From Bactericera cockerelli (Eukaryota; Arthropoda; Insecta; Hemiptera; Triozidae): a stretch of DNA of 64,000 bases. Where the stretch lies: the NCBI GenBank assembly GCA_024516035.1, contig CM044960.1, forward strand, positions 20,972,668 through 21,036,667. The letters are read 5' to 3'. Positions 21,801 to 33,231 of the stretch are shown piece after piece. Both the position numbers and the translations under genes were made by a program. Within the stretch, counting starts at the first letter, position 1. Each line of letters opens with the position of its first letter. The notes beneath the pieces are model-generated. The model saw only the letters and a list, made by a program, of their open reading frames with translations. It did no database searches and was not told the DNA's origin.

Positions 21801-24800
21801 ACACAAAATCAACATAGATTCTTGCTCGAGTGGTCAAATTCATTACCTGTTAATCATAAGATGTGCGGTGGTCCATGAGTACCCAACCCAGCACAATAAT
21901 TTACTAGATCAAAAAAAATAATAATAATAATAATAATAATTATATAGTATAGTAGTGCTTTATTTAGACTGTCTTCTCGAGACAGGAAGTCCCATTACGC
22001 TAACAGTTTCTTCATATATCTTCATTTCAGGCGACGCAGAGAAAGTGTTCGGTACGAAGGAGACATACAAGACTTTCAACCACAAAGTTATGTATCTGCA
22101 GGACCTTCTGCCCACCCTGTGCGAGATGTACGCCTGCAGGCCGACCCCATTCGCCATCAACGAGTACATTTCCCCCTACAGGAAGAAACTGCTGTCCTAC
22201 GCCAAGCTCCTGGCAGCCCACTACCAGTACCGCTATGTCTGGGTGTCGGAGGGAGACATCTTTGTGAGGAAGAAGGACGGAGAGAAAGGTATGTGTGAAT
22301 AAGTTTTATCCAAGATTTCTTTTATTCAAGTTTTGCGAGTTTTTTTTTTTTTTTTTTTTTTAATAAAAAAAATATACCATTTCGTCTTCATTTATATTCA
22401 AATTAAAAACTTGTCTTAAGCTTAGATTGGAAGTGTCCAGGATGGTAATGATCTGTATGAATAAAAGTAAAATCTCCCAAAATCTATGATTAATGACATT
22501 GTTGTCACAGCTATTCGCGGTTCTTGTCACATATTTCATAACCACCTATACGAACCATCCTGAAAATAACCATCGTCATTGTCCACTTCAAAACACAAGT
22601 GACAAGAGTACTGTGTCTTATGGCAAGCATCGATAGTGATGTCAGTTGTTTGTAAATAAATTTTACTTTTTTTCTCTCTATCCACTTTAATTCTGCAGGT
22701 ACCTACATCCGATCTGAAAAAGACTTTCGCTTGTTCGATTGGCGGTTGGACAATGAAAAGTTCTTCTGGCAAGTTCTCAACGAGTGCAACATAAAGCGGA
22801 GAGAGGTCCTCATGAAGACCACAAGGCGGATTCTGCCCTGGATGAAGACTGTGTCCCGGGTCTATGAGAAGCCAGAACGCATCACTGACCAGCTGCGCTA
22901 CAAGAGGAAGCACCACAACCACATCAAGTTCCTGATCAACAGAACGGAAACCCTGGCCACGCCCCCACCTGACATCTTCAACGTGATGTACACGCATAAA
23001 GTCAACACGTATATTATGACCAATCGTAGCAGCTATTCAGTTTTGAGGAATATCGACCTCTAACCTTCCTTTTGCTTTGCGGTGATCTACTGGAAATATG
23101 CTCATTTCAAAAATATGAAGGCAATGTTTCAATCATTTGCCCTGCTTGATTTGGTATCTTTCCACAATCACAATTGAATATTGTTTTTCACAGTTGAATG
23201 TAAATAGTTGGTACCAATCCACATAGGTAATATATCTAGTCTTTAACTTTAATGATATATATTGATAAGTAAGAAATTCTGTACATAGTGTACATATCGC
23301 CTTTGAGAATTACCTGCTTTGCACTCTCTCTCTCATGTAATAAAATTAATCGCTATAATGGTGGACATCCGGTGTGTGCGTATCATTGAAAGAAGGGAGA
23401 GCCATTTTAACACGTTCAACGCCGAGCCGTATGTTACATAATTATGTTAGCACTGGGCCGGGGACGAAATCACTATGATTGCTGAGTGGGCCTGAGACCC
23501 AACAGTGGGTTTCACTATTTAGTTCTTAACTGCAGGCCTGAGTCCCTCATGTGGGACTCAACAAGACTCATTCGAAATGAGCCCGAATCACAAATCTGTG
23601 TTTCAGTTACAATGTATTTCTTATGGAGTCTGAAACCCATATATGGGTTTCAGGCCAGTTCAACAAATTTACTGAAACCCACATTTGGGACTCAGGCGTC
23701 CAACGTGTTAACCCTACCTAGCTAGTAATGATTTCAAAGTGTTAATATAGTTCCAGAGTAATAAAGTACTACTTTTATTCACTCACGATATCCACTGATA
23801 GATGCCCGACACGGTGAGCTGGTGCTTTTCCTTCAGGGCCTGTTCTATGAGCTCCGTGTAGGTAAAGGGTGGCTTTCTGTGGCCCCTGGCTTCCCTCAGG
23901 TGAGATAAACAGCAATGGCCTTCCGAGCCCAGGGGAGGCTCCGGATCTGTGTATACATAGAATTATAATTATTTCGATAACAATATATGCAGATGTCTTT
24001 TGTACCCTCATTGGCTTCACTTATCCATATTTCACGATATCATCGTCGGATGTTGACATAACTTTGATTATATTTCCTACTACTGAGCCCCTACCTGTGC
24101 AGCTAAAGCTGTTCCCCTTACTTCATCAAGTAGGTATTTTAATATAAGCATAGCAATACTCCCTTTTAAGGACGGAAGACCTTTATCTCGGTGGATAAAT
24201 TCTGGTGTGTAAAGCCCAAGACGTATTATTTTTTGGTCAAAATCCCAAATGAGACTATAATTTGTCATGGTCCGGTTGGGTTTCGAACTCCTGACCAGAC
24301 CGACACCTTGACCACTGAGCACCCGGGACCCACTGGTTGCTATGTAGATAGTTATGAAGACAAAAGTTGGAAAGATTTTGTAGACTCAAGAAGAGTCAAT
24401 GACTTCCGCTTTTAGATTCCAGTCTGTGTTACCTAAAGGCAAAGGTGTAGCCACAGTGGCCGAGTGGAGTAGCACTGGCTTGCACGCACGGTGACCTGAG
24501 ATCGATTCCCAGCAGTGCAAAAAAAATCTACTATATACTTCCATGTCCGGGGTTCAGTGTACACTCATTCCTCGTGAGAAAAATGAGTTGCCATTTATAT
24601 GAGCGATCAGTAGCGGAGTAACGAGAAGGAACATAAATGGATGTTAGAAAATGATGAAATGTGGAGATTCTTAGTGCTGAGCTACCCACTACAGTTAAGA
24701 CATAATAACATAAAGAAAAACCGCATACATACCTGAAGGCGAAGAGCTAGATTTTGCTGGTGACTCTTTGTTTGACGATCTTCCTTGTTCAAGATCCTCC

Positions 24801-25777
24801 TTCAAATGAGGCTCAACACTCTCAAAGAGTGAGGACACCTTGAAGTTGAGCAGCCAGCTCAAGCTAGAGGGGTTGTCACAATCCAAGGGGGGTGAGCTTA
24901 CACCTCCACGAGTAGGGGTGTGACACTGGGGTGGTAGTGTTTGGAGATACTTGGTGGAACCAGAGTACATTGAACTATCATCATCCATTTCGGGTTTGGT
25001 GTCCACTTGTGAGATGTTCAGGCTTAGCCTGAGGAGAAAGTAGCCAAGATGACAAAATGGGTATTAGATAGAAGTATGGTATTGTCACCATTGTTATTAA
25101 ATAATTTATCTAATTTATAATTAATATTAACGGAAACAAAAATTCTCTTATAAAGCATCTCTTCGTGTATTTTAGTTCCTCAACTTCGTTGTTTACATAA
25201 GGAGCGTAATATACTTAAAAAGTAAACATAAGGAACACTGACAGTCATCAGAGAACTGCATAGATTATATTTACCAATGTAAATTTTAAATGAAGCAATA
25301 AAAGGTTTACTTCGAAGTGTCGACGTAATATTAAAAAAACTTTAAAAAATATAAAATTCTCTTGAAAAGAAAAAATTATTTTTTGTTTACAAGCAATCAA
25401 AAGTTTTGTTCTTATTTTGTTTGTACTTCGAAGTTCATGCATAATATAATGATAGCTAATTATTTACATGAGTAATTTCGAGCCAAGGTGCAAGGGTTCC
25501 TTCGAGCTCAAAGATAGGTTAGTTTTTTTTTTTAAATAATTGTGAAAATTTTCGATTACCTCACTACTTTTCAAAAACGTGTCACCTACCCATCCAAGTC
25601 GCTATCAGACGCCCCAGTGTCTGTGCTGGATGTGTCGTAGCTCTTCTCGTCCATACCCAGGGGGGAGGCGTGGACTATGTACTCTTGGGCCACGCCCCCA
25701 GGGACATCACTCGGGACCGTCACCTTTATCATCTCGCGCTTTCTACTGCTTGACCTCAGCCCGCTTGATCCGGTCAT
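17236..25777 (-). CDS. Forkhead (FOX) transcription factor, 5 exons, frame changes in last two exons
   Basis: Exons on the minus strand: 25777-25590 (start MTGSSGLRSS), 25028-24733, 23946-23787, 18529-18354 and 17703-17236. The first four junctions have GTAGGT, GTATGT and GTGAGT donors and agree in phase. The DNA-binding domain is split: exon 3 has KPPFTYTELIEQAL and LTVSGIYQWIS (helices 1-2), exon 4 has RFPYYNQNDDRWKNS followed by RHNLSINPHFRKG (recognition helix 3) and GHLWNLSD (wing). Exon 2 has an acidic/serine-rich region with SLSWLLNFKV, as in some FOX proteins. One extra base near 18480 separates KNS from RHNLS. Exon 5 changes frame at a G7 run at 17606-17612 and near 17489 and 17457, while each reading frame remains protein-like up to the stop at 17236. 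Either assembly indels in GC-rich runs or real decay. The FOX class is not assigned. Confidence 0.8.
18835..18881. repeat. (GA)n microsatellite
   Basis: About 23 uninterrupted GA units in a broader purine-rich tract (18750-18880), in the large forkhead intron. The open frame on the minus strand here is only low-complexity SL repeats. Confidence 0.9.
19869..23063 (+). CDS. Secreted FP25/ORF1p-like protein (4 exons), nested gene
   Basis: Exons 19869-20082, 21201-21530, 22031-22288 and 22699-23063 join in frame to 388 residues; all three introns are phase 1 with GT-AG ends. Residues 1-24 are a likely signal peptide (hydrophobic LILAFIAMG core). Residues about 50-95 can form a coiled coil. Residues about 95-185 (RYVIEISGYPF at the start) resemble the RRM-like part, and 200-270 (NEYISPYRKKLL, YRYVWVSEGDIFVRK) the C-terminal domain, of baculovirus FP25K and LINE ORF1 proteins. 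The last 110 residues are basic and unlike anything I recognise. The gene sits wholly inside the forkhead intron 18530-23786 on the other strand. No frame breaks; codon use is GC-richer than its surroundings, like the other real genes. Function unknown; the signal peptide suggests secretion, the domains suggest nucleic-acid binding. The family link is from motif pattern only. Confidence 0.82.
20730..20806. mobile_element. piggyBac-type MITE, TTAA-flanked
   Basis: A relative of 423-517 in opposite orientation: its right end, inverted, is CCCGGGATCAGTACGG, with TTAA at 20726-20729 and 20807-20810. It lies in the first intron of the FP25-like gene. Confidence 0.7.
23339..23344 (+). promoter_or_regulatory. 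Poly(A) signal of the FP25-like gene
   Basis: AATAAA 276 bp after the stop codon, the first good signal on this strand, placed before the MITE at 23411. Its position gives a compact 3' untranslated region and supports a transcribed gene. Confidence 0.55.
23411..23707. mobile_element. piggyBac-type MITE, 297 bp, TTAA-flanked
   Basis: Ends CACGTTCAACGCC and, inverted, GGCGTCCAACGTG lie between TTAA at 23407-23410 and 23708-23711. The interior has repeated GAAACCCA / TGGGTTTC motifs in both orientations. It lies 80 bp from forkhead exon 3. Confidence 0.8.
24205..24330 (-). repeat. tRNA-derived SINE, family 2, fragment
   Basis: The minus strand shows the tRNA-like head ending at 24330 (GGTCCCGGGTGCTCAGTGG), GAGTTCGAAACCC and the family body with GGGATTTTGACCAAA. 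It is diverged from the copies at 12085 and 15118. Confidence 0.55.
24451..24722 (+). mobile_element. tRNA-derived SINE, family 1
   Basis: The head has ACAGTGGCCGAGTGGAGTA and box B GAGATCGATTCCC; the body ends GAGCTACCCACTACAG and ATAATAACATAAAG as in the copy at 12922. It ends about 10 bp from the donor of forkhead exon 2, in that intron. Confidence 0.75.
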
Positions 25778-25861
25778 GATCAGGCTACTCACACCAAGTC
25801 ATTACGTCTTGAAATATCTGAAATAGCGTAAAACTTCATTTCATTTTGTCTGAACGGTTAT

Positions 25862-25899
<38 letters not shown>
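25862..25899. repeat. Poly(A) run, 38 bases
   Basis: A long homopolymer just upstream of forkhead exon 1, probably a retroelement end or an assembly-sensitive site. No body of an element is recognised next to it. Confidence 0.7.
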
Positions 25900-25904
<5 letters not shown>

Positions 25905-27701
25905 TGATTGTTTTTTATTTAAGAAAGCTAAGTTACATTGGGGTATTTTAACCCATGACTACAAATCAGAGGCTGATACCAAGGAAGATCGAGGAAAACA
26001 TTTCACGGATTATGAAAGCATCACGGTAGGGTAAAGCTCTAAAGTTAGGTGATTCAAAAGCACTCGATTAGCATTTAAATTCTACATAGTTACTGAACCA
26101 TGAAAAAGGTCCGCTTTTTAAAGACTAATATTAAAATATTAGGTTGATTGAATCTTTAGGTAAAATAAAATATGGTGATTAGAGGGTTTGTGTTAATTCT
26201 TGAGGTTTCACATCACTTTCAACTATACTATGATTATAATAGCAACGCGGATTTTACGTGCTATTTACTATTAGACAAATTAAACTACCTTAACTCAACC
26301 CAGTCTGATCAGGGCTGGAATTCAAACTGAAGATGGTTTCGAAGCTTCTTAGCCTCAATTTCGAAGCTTCAGAAATCTATATTATATGGTCAGAAATCTA
26401 TGTCCTCTCCATTATTTATTTTCGCGAGGAATTACTGTAATCAACTCTCGGTCACTGCAGGTGTAGCATATACCTTGGCGTGATTCAAAGTGGGCTTGGC
26501 ACTTCTGGTTCGGTAGTTGCTAAAAAATAATTAATTACTTCACTGATCAAAGTTTAAAGAAAGTATGATTTTCAACCAGGCTCAGTCAATACTTCTAAGT
26601 TTTGTAGAAAAAATTTCACACATTGTGCAATAATACAAGGCTGAATGTAAGGTTATATTTTTGACTCAATGAGTAGGTATCAAAAGAATTAACTGTGTAG
26701 TAAATTTATCAAAATTATTCACATGGTCCGTAAGTTATGACTATAGTAGTTGAAAATATCGAGTGTGAGCACTGATTCAGATAAACATCATAAGTATCGA
26801 TCAAAATATAATTCGGAACTATGCTAACTATGCTATAATTCGGAACTATGCTAACTTTAAAACAGATGTAATTAAACTAACCCTCAAATATACCAGAACC
26901 CTGATTAAATTGGACACTAACACACCCCATTGATTAATGATTTCAACGGGTTTTAAATTGATTTATGTCAATATTGGCACAATAATGGCGAAAATCCATC
27001 TTTTATCTGAAAACTATCTTTTACGTTTTAAAATTTCACGATCAAAAAAGGCTATTAGATAGTGAACTGTACATTGCCTCTTGTTCCTACCAAAAGTGCT
27101 TTAGAGAAGTACAGAAACTAGTGAACCCCCGATGGTAAATTGTGGTTGATACCATTACAGTTATCCAGAAAGAAGAAAACGTTTATGTCTCTAGTCAGGT
27201 ATGACCGAGGGAGTGCCAGGGAGTGCTATCACGGCACTTCCCCTACCTTTCACAAGATGCTTTCCCGAAGACATCAAATGTTCGAAGGGGATTTTTCCGA
27301 GGGGGTGACGTGCATTTGCGTCATCTTCTAAGCAAGGGAAGCTTTGGTGGGAGGGATTTTTTAGTATCCCTCCCTTTTTAAAAGATTTTTCTAGAAGAGG
27401 GTTGAATATTCATTTGACAAGTTAGTAGGTATAAAACCTATTCAATAGGGTAGTATCTATGGATAATTGGATATAAGTTTAGTACATATGATTTTTTTTT
27501 TCATGGGAGAATAAATAGAGTATACCCTATGTACCTACCTGCTAAAATCGTTATTTTCAGGGGTAGAATGGTTTTTTGGAGAAACACTTTCTTGTGAAAT
27601 TCAAGGTACAGAATTCATGGACGTACATTGAGTTTCCTCTCTGAAGGATAAAAAATAAATGTGTAAAGTAGAATTCGACGATTATTTCAAAACTTCCGAT
27701 C
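25900..27701. other. Intergenic, no gene recognised
   Basis: AT-rich sequence with a 22-bp direct duplication (ATAATTCGGAACTATGCTAA, near 26808 and 26832). The forkhead promoter may lie in its left part, but I see no clear elements. Open frames here lack family resemblance. Confidence 0.35.
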
Positions 27702-28086
27702 CTATAGAGCAGTGGTTCTCAACCTTTTGTAGCATAGTGCCCCCTCTGCGAAAATTAAACCTTTCATCGCCCCCCCCCCCCTCCAATTCCCCCAATCAGT
27801 AAGTAGGTATCAATTAGTATCCATAGTAAATCAAAACTACACTCGAGAGCAGAAAAAGAGAATCAAACTTTTTCCTCCACCAAATCTGCGATATCTTCGA
27901 AATTACTATTTCTATCGAGTCGTATGTTATCTCAAAATGTTTTCTACAATATCATAATTTGATTGTAAAAAAAAAACTTACCAGAAGCCGTCAAAATTAA
28001 ATTTTACTACAGGATGTCAAAAAAAGAAAAACATGATTTTTTTTATTTTTAACAAAAGACGTTATAACCTGAGAAAGCAACAAGAT

Positions 28087-28806
28087 TCATTCATAACCAT
28101 GGTGAATCAGTATTTTGTGTTGCCTCCCCGAGCTTTTGATCACAGCATTCATTCGATTTGGTATTGAGTGGATCAAAGTAACCACAATTTCTTGGGGCAA
28201 CCTCTCCCATTCTTTGGTGAGGGCGATCTTGAGCTCTGCTACAGTCTGGGGAGCCGGTATTCTTCCTCGAACACTTCGTTTGAGTTGGTCCCATAGATCC
28301 TGGATCGGGTTGTGGCCGAGACTAAGAGAGGGCCAGTCCAAATTGTCAAAATTCTCCTCACCCAAGAACTCCCGTACACAGTTAGCCGCATGTGGGCGGG
28401 CATTGTCGTGCATGAGGAGGAACTGGTGGCCCATAATTTGAGCGAGAGGAACCACATGGGTCTGCAGGATCTTATCAATGTATCGCTGACTGTTCAGGCC
28501 ACCTCCCGCACCGCATGTGGTGAAAACCAATTCAGTCTTTCTTTCAGTTGAAATCCCACCCCACACCATATAGGAACCACCGCCGAAACTGACAGTTTCT
28601 GTGATGTAGTACTCAGCATACCTTTCTCCCGCTCTTCGATAGACTCTTTTCCTTTTAACATTACCAAACAAACACACCCGGCATTCATCAGTGAAGAAAA
28701 CAGAGCGCTATTGCTCGGGTGTCCAATCCACGTGTTCTATGACGAATCTGAGTCTCCTTTCCCTGTGCTCTCTGGAGAGTTTGGGTCCAGTTGAAGTTCT
28801 CTTTGG
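28087..28806 (-). pseudogene. Tc1-family transposase remnant (minus arm)
   Basis: Reading leftwards: KRTSTGPKLSREHRERRLRF, WTPEQ then an in-frame TAG, then SVFFTDECRV (first catalytic D), GGSYMVWGGIS, LMHDNARPHAANC (second D) and NPIQDLWDQL. The third catalytic residue, normally E in NPIE, is Q here. The DNA-binding N-terminus is missing. With a stop codon and a lost catalytic residue it cannot encode an active enzyme. Confidence 0.85.
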
Positions 28807-28837
28807 TTAAATTCTACCTTCTTGGAGTCCTGCAGAC

Positions 28838-29187
28838 CCATGTGGTTCTTCTCGATTAAATTATGGGCGACCAGTTCCTCCTCATGCACGACAATGCCCG
28901 CCCACATGTGGCAAACTGTGTTCGGGAGTTCTTGGGTGAGGAGAATATTGACACTTTGGACCCTCTCTTAGTGCCGACCTCAATCCGATTGAAAATCTGT
29001 GGGACCAACTCAGACGAAGTATTCGAGGCAGAATACCGGCTCCCCAGACTTTAGCAGTGCTCAAGATCGCCCTCATCGAAGAATGGGAGAGTTTGCCCCA
29101 AGAAATTGTGGTTACTTTGATCCACTCAATACCAAATCGAATGAATGCTGTGATCAAAGCTCAATTAGGCAACACAAAATACTGATT
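28838..29187 (+). pseudogene. Tc1-family transposase remnant (plus arm)
   Basis: An inverted copy of the C-terminal third: LMHDNARPHVANC, then after a frame change NPIENLWDQL with the catalytic E preserved, and VTLIHSIPNRMNAVI. Its closeness to the minus arm, together with differences such as E versus Q, shows that the arms have diverged since duplication. Confidence 0.8.
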
Positions 29188-29969
29188 CACCATTGTTATA
29201 ATAATAATAATTGTTTTTATTCATATTTTCATACTATGTCACATCATCTACCTCCTCTTAAGTACTCTTGTACTTATGAATGAATCTTGTTGATTTCTCA
29301 GGTTATAACGTCTTTTGTAAAAAAAAAAAAAAATCATATTTTTCTTCTTTTTTGACATCCTGTATTAAAATTCAATTTTGACGGCTTCTGGTAGGTTTTT
29401 TTTACAATCAAAACATGACATTGTAGAAAACAAAATTTACAACATTTTGAGATATCATACGACTCGATAGAAATAGTAATTTCGAAGATATCGCAGATTT
29501 GGTGGAGGAAAAAGTTTGATTCGCTTTTTCTGCTCTCAAGTGTACATAGGTAAGTAGAAAGTAATTGAAGTCAAGAATATATTGAAGTCAAATCTTACAG
29601 AAAAAGAGCACAGACCTGCTGACTGAAGTCACTAGTCACTACGCACCGAAAGAAATACCTACTGTACCAAGGTTTATAAGAGAAGAGGACGCTGTCACGT
29701 GACTTTTGGTTGCTGTTGATGACGTCACATAAAGCTGTTTATCTTTTCTGAATATAGTCGTTGTTGGTGCAAATGGTGACAAATTAGTCATTGGTGGAGG
29801 AGTTGGTTATTTTTGGATTATAAGATGATTACCTCGTCAAGCCAATTCCATCGCCCCCTTATTGCCCAAAATAATTCCATCGCCCCCCGACTGCCCAAAA
29901 TGTACTCATTGCCCCCCCAGCGCCCCCCAGGGGGCGATATCGCCCACGTTGAGAATCACTGCTATAGAG

Positions 29970-31270
29970 TGTTTCTATTTTTATAGTTACCTTCCTATGT
30001 ATGATATTTATTTTATTTATAACATGATTATTTTTTAATTAAAATCTATTGTGTGGGGTATTTGATGAAAGGTCGCGATGTCCTCATGCCTGATTGAATA
30101 TTTACAATGCAAGAGTTGAATCTGTGAGGTTATCAGTTCACAGAACCAGTAGTAATTTATTAATATTATAAAATTTAGTATCCTGAATGACAAATACGAG
30201 TATATCACTCATCGTGGCAGAGAGAGTCGAGCACTCGGCTTGGACGCAGGTATCCTAGGTTTGAATTCCCACGGGGTGGTCCTAGATTTTGCTGAATGAC
30301 GTCTTAAGACACCTAAGAAGTAAATAATTTTAGAACTTTGGTCCCAAGACAATCAAAGTAATAGAGTTCGTGTTACACTTGTAAATTTGAATTTATTACC
30401 CAATGAAATCTCACCAATACAGTGTTTTCAAGAACGGAAAATTACCTCATTTGTATCTAGTTATCTGTACTAGTTATCTGAAATTTTGGTATAAGATAGA
30501 ATTCAGGTAGGTAACCGCTGTCATTTCTAAATTCTTTAGAAATGACTTCTTTCTAAAAATACTAACAATTTATTATTCTCAATTTTTTAGGATACCTAAT
30601 CCTTTTCTGCAATATTATCTCTGCATTGCTAACCTGAACCACTATTTTAAGAATGATCTTCACCTAGGCTCACCCCATATTATTATTATTATTATTTCAA
30701 TAAAAATGGGCATTCTCACGTTTTTCAAGGCATCAGAAAATCGACTCTATCCTTGTCATCACCAAGACAGGAAGGGATTTAGTGGGTAGGATAAGTGGAC
30801 CCACATTATTTGAAACCATCCTTTCAGTCACATAGTATTTAGCCTTCTGATACCATAAGTAATGCGACTATATGTTTTGTAACACTATTACCTACCAACC
30901 GTTCAGTTGATTCAATCAGGCATTCTAACCCACTTCCCTCTCGATAAGAAAATGGTTTTAAAGGCAAATATTCCCCAATGCCAAAAAAGAAACTCTTTGA
31001 GTTGTGCATTTAGTTTTTTCTTCGGCGTATGGGCGTGATAATACTGATAATATAGATATAGGCATCTATAACAAGTGTAATCATCAAGTAAAAAATTATG
31101 TGATAAATATTTGCTCAGGGTACTTAACTTAACAAATTAATATGCAGGGTAATAGCTTGAACAAATATGTATTTATCAAAGTCCTGGAGTCTCAGGAGAG
31201 CGCGGAGTACCACATGACATAAGTATAATTATACGTGTAAAAACTTGTTGTAAAGAATGGAATCTACAAG
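29970..31270. other. Intergenic, one SINE trace
   Basis: Mostly featureless AT-rich DNA. At 30212-30300 a degraded family 1 SINE head is visible (CGTGGCAGAGAGAGTCGAG, box-B-like GGTTTGAATTCCC). Confidence 0.4.
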
Positions 31271-31450
31271 TTAGAAAGTTGTAAAAAAAGGGCAGCCTTT
31301 AGCACAGGATGACAATTATAATTAGGTTTGGGGGTAATGCTAAGTTAGAAGTTGTAAGTTTATCCATTTTGCTTAGAAAGTTGTAAATAAAGGGTAGCCT
31401 TTAGTACAGGATGACAGTTATAATTAGGTTTGGGGGTAATGATAATGAAT
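31271..31450. repeat. Tandem duplication, two units of about 105 bp
   Basis: The segment AGAAAGTTGTAAA..GGGCAGCCTTTAGCACAGG with ATTAGGTTTGGGGGTAATG occurs at 31274-31338 and again at 31376-31442 with few differences. Confidence 0.7.
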
Positions 31451-31854
31451 GAAGTACTCAAGTATATAGTAGAAAAATAAAATGACCCAAGACCTGGATA
31501 TAACCAGCAAGAGAGTAGCATCAGCAAAATCCTAACCGAATTTGACCTTAATGTTGACAAACCACCAAATGTCAGTATCAGAACGTTGTTGTTGTTTTAG
31601 TGGCAAAAGCTATGCCCAGGGAGGTGTCAGTATCAGTATCAGAACGTATTTCATATCGTTGAAGAAAGAAGATGATGGTTTGAATTTATTCTATAAGTTG
31701 CTTTGTTATTATATATTGGATGAATTTAATCAAGAATACTGATCGACAACTTTAAACACAATCAAATGGTTAGTTAAGCTTATGATTAAATAGCTCCATT
31801 AAGGACCACCGAGATGTGAAATCTTGCGTCTCTTTTAAATTAGGCGATATTAAA

Positions 31855-31982
31855 TTAGGCGATATTATTATTATAATAATAATAATAATAACTCTTTATT
31901 GACAAGAATAATATTGACAAAGGGCGTGATTATTGCCTGAGGCAATAATCACGCCTGAGGCAATAATCACGGCAATAATCTT
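31855..31982 (-). repeat. LINE 3' tail with hairpin, variant
   Basis: The minus strand reads ATTGCC TCA GGCAAT, AATCACGCCCTTTG, then TCAATAAAGAG and an ATT microsatellite. The hairpin itself is repeated two to three times. It is intermediate between types A and B. Confidence 0.55.
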
Positions 31983-33231
31983 TTCACTGTCTTATCTTCA
32001 TAAAAAATGAAATTTGGTCTGTGAAAATAAATTATTAACAGAAAAGATTGACTCAGTCTTGAATGAATTTCGATGTTGAGATAAACACTAAAAAAGTTAC
32101 TTACGTCGTTTTTAGGAACAGAATATTTGGCATTGAGACTTTTTGAAGATCCATAATTCCCCCCCATTACGTAAGTACACAATTTTTTGATTATTTACTT
32201 GAGACGCATTTTTTTGTTCAAACATCCCGTTTTTATAAATGAAACACTAAAAATTATTATCGTGTTATAATCTCAAAACCAAAGGATCATCAGATCCTCA
32301 AGGGAACTAAAGGTTAAGCTGTGAGCTCAAGAGATAGGTATCATAGTAAATATCATCAAGTTGTAAATAAACGTTTAAGCTGTTTGTTTATTCATCCGGT
32401 AAGTAAGGTACTTTCATGTGAGAGAATCAGCCAAGCGTGAAATATAGCTAGGTGTCATGAGCTCCCCAGCCCTCACATAATTTCCTGAAGACAGGAAAGA
32501 GGGTGGCAAATACATTATTACACCCCTGGGCAACCGAGGTTAGACAAACAAATATAAGTAAATACAAATCAACTTACCTAATGTAAAGTTAATCGGGAAT
32601 ACACAAACCTTATTTCTTCATAGGAAAGAAAATTCTTCTGGTTAGAAAATCTGACTTCTCTGTAAGAAAATTCTTGTGGTTGGAAAGCCAACAGAACTCT
32701 CTTGTTCCTTGCTACAACAATAACTGGCTGAAATATCGAATTTGCAGAACTCTACCGAAATTGGAGGTTCATAATTTCTGCTGGAGCTAGCTTTTTGTTT
32801 GGGGGATTTGGTTGGATATTGGAACTTTCAACTATACCTTCATCAACACAGGTAACCTAGATCAACACATCATGGCAAAATACAAGAGAGAAGAAGAACG
32901 GTGCTTGAAAGTCAGCCACATCGGGAGTAAACTTTTTGCCAGAACATTCGCCCAGGGTTGGAATTGAACTCACCATCCACCTAGCAGGTCAGAGACAGAC
33001 TCGCTATCTACTCTCCGCATTTTTGGACCTGTAATTTTCTTCCTATGAATAAGAAATCTATTGGCCAGTTGATGAAAGCTAGCCTGCTTTGTCTCGGCAC
33101 TTTTGCCCGTACCTGTCGTCTTGTTTGAATTATTACAATTCACAAAAACATGTCATTGCAGGCTGGACTCATTTCTTTTTAATGTACACTGAGAGCTACC
33201 GGTAGCGAAGCACTGGGCAGTGAGACTACGC
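31983..33231. other. Intergenic, nothing recognised
   Basis: AT-rich sequence without exon signals. Around 32850-33000 a stretch with GGAATTGAACTCACCATCC looks like a degraded SINE head on the minus strand. Confidence 0.3.

Larger units (their letters stand above)
27840..29542. mobile_element. Tc1-type element with long inverted arms, nested in hAT
   Basis: Ends CACTCGAGAGCAG and, inverted, CACTTGAGAGCAG are flanked by TA (27838-27839 and 29543-29544). The inverted arms are very long: positions 27840-28475 pair with 28830-29542 reversed, and include most of the transposase gene. Only 28476-28829 is single-copy. This foldback shape implies that one half was copied or gene-converted onto the other. 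Confidence 0.8.
27710..29961. mobile_element. hAT-type element with 8-bp duplication, hosting a Tc1-type element
   Basis: Terminal repeats CAGTGGTTCTCAACC and, inverted, GTTGAGAATCACTG are typical hAT ends. The 8-bp CTATAGAG stands directly outside both ends (27702-27709 and 29962-29969). Inside each end is a C-rich zone. The hAT body is short; most of the interior is the inserted element 27840-29542. Confidence 0.85.

Noticed and set aside
22536..22997. Minus-strand 153-residue open frame
   Set aside because: Shadow of the last exon of the nested FP25-like gene.
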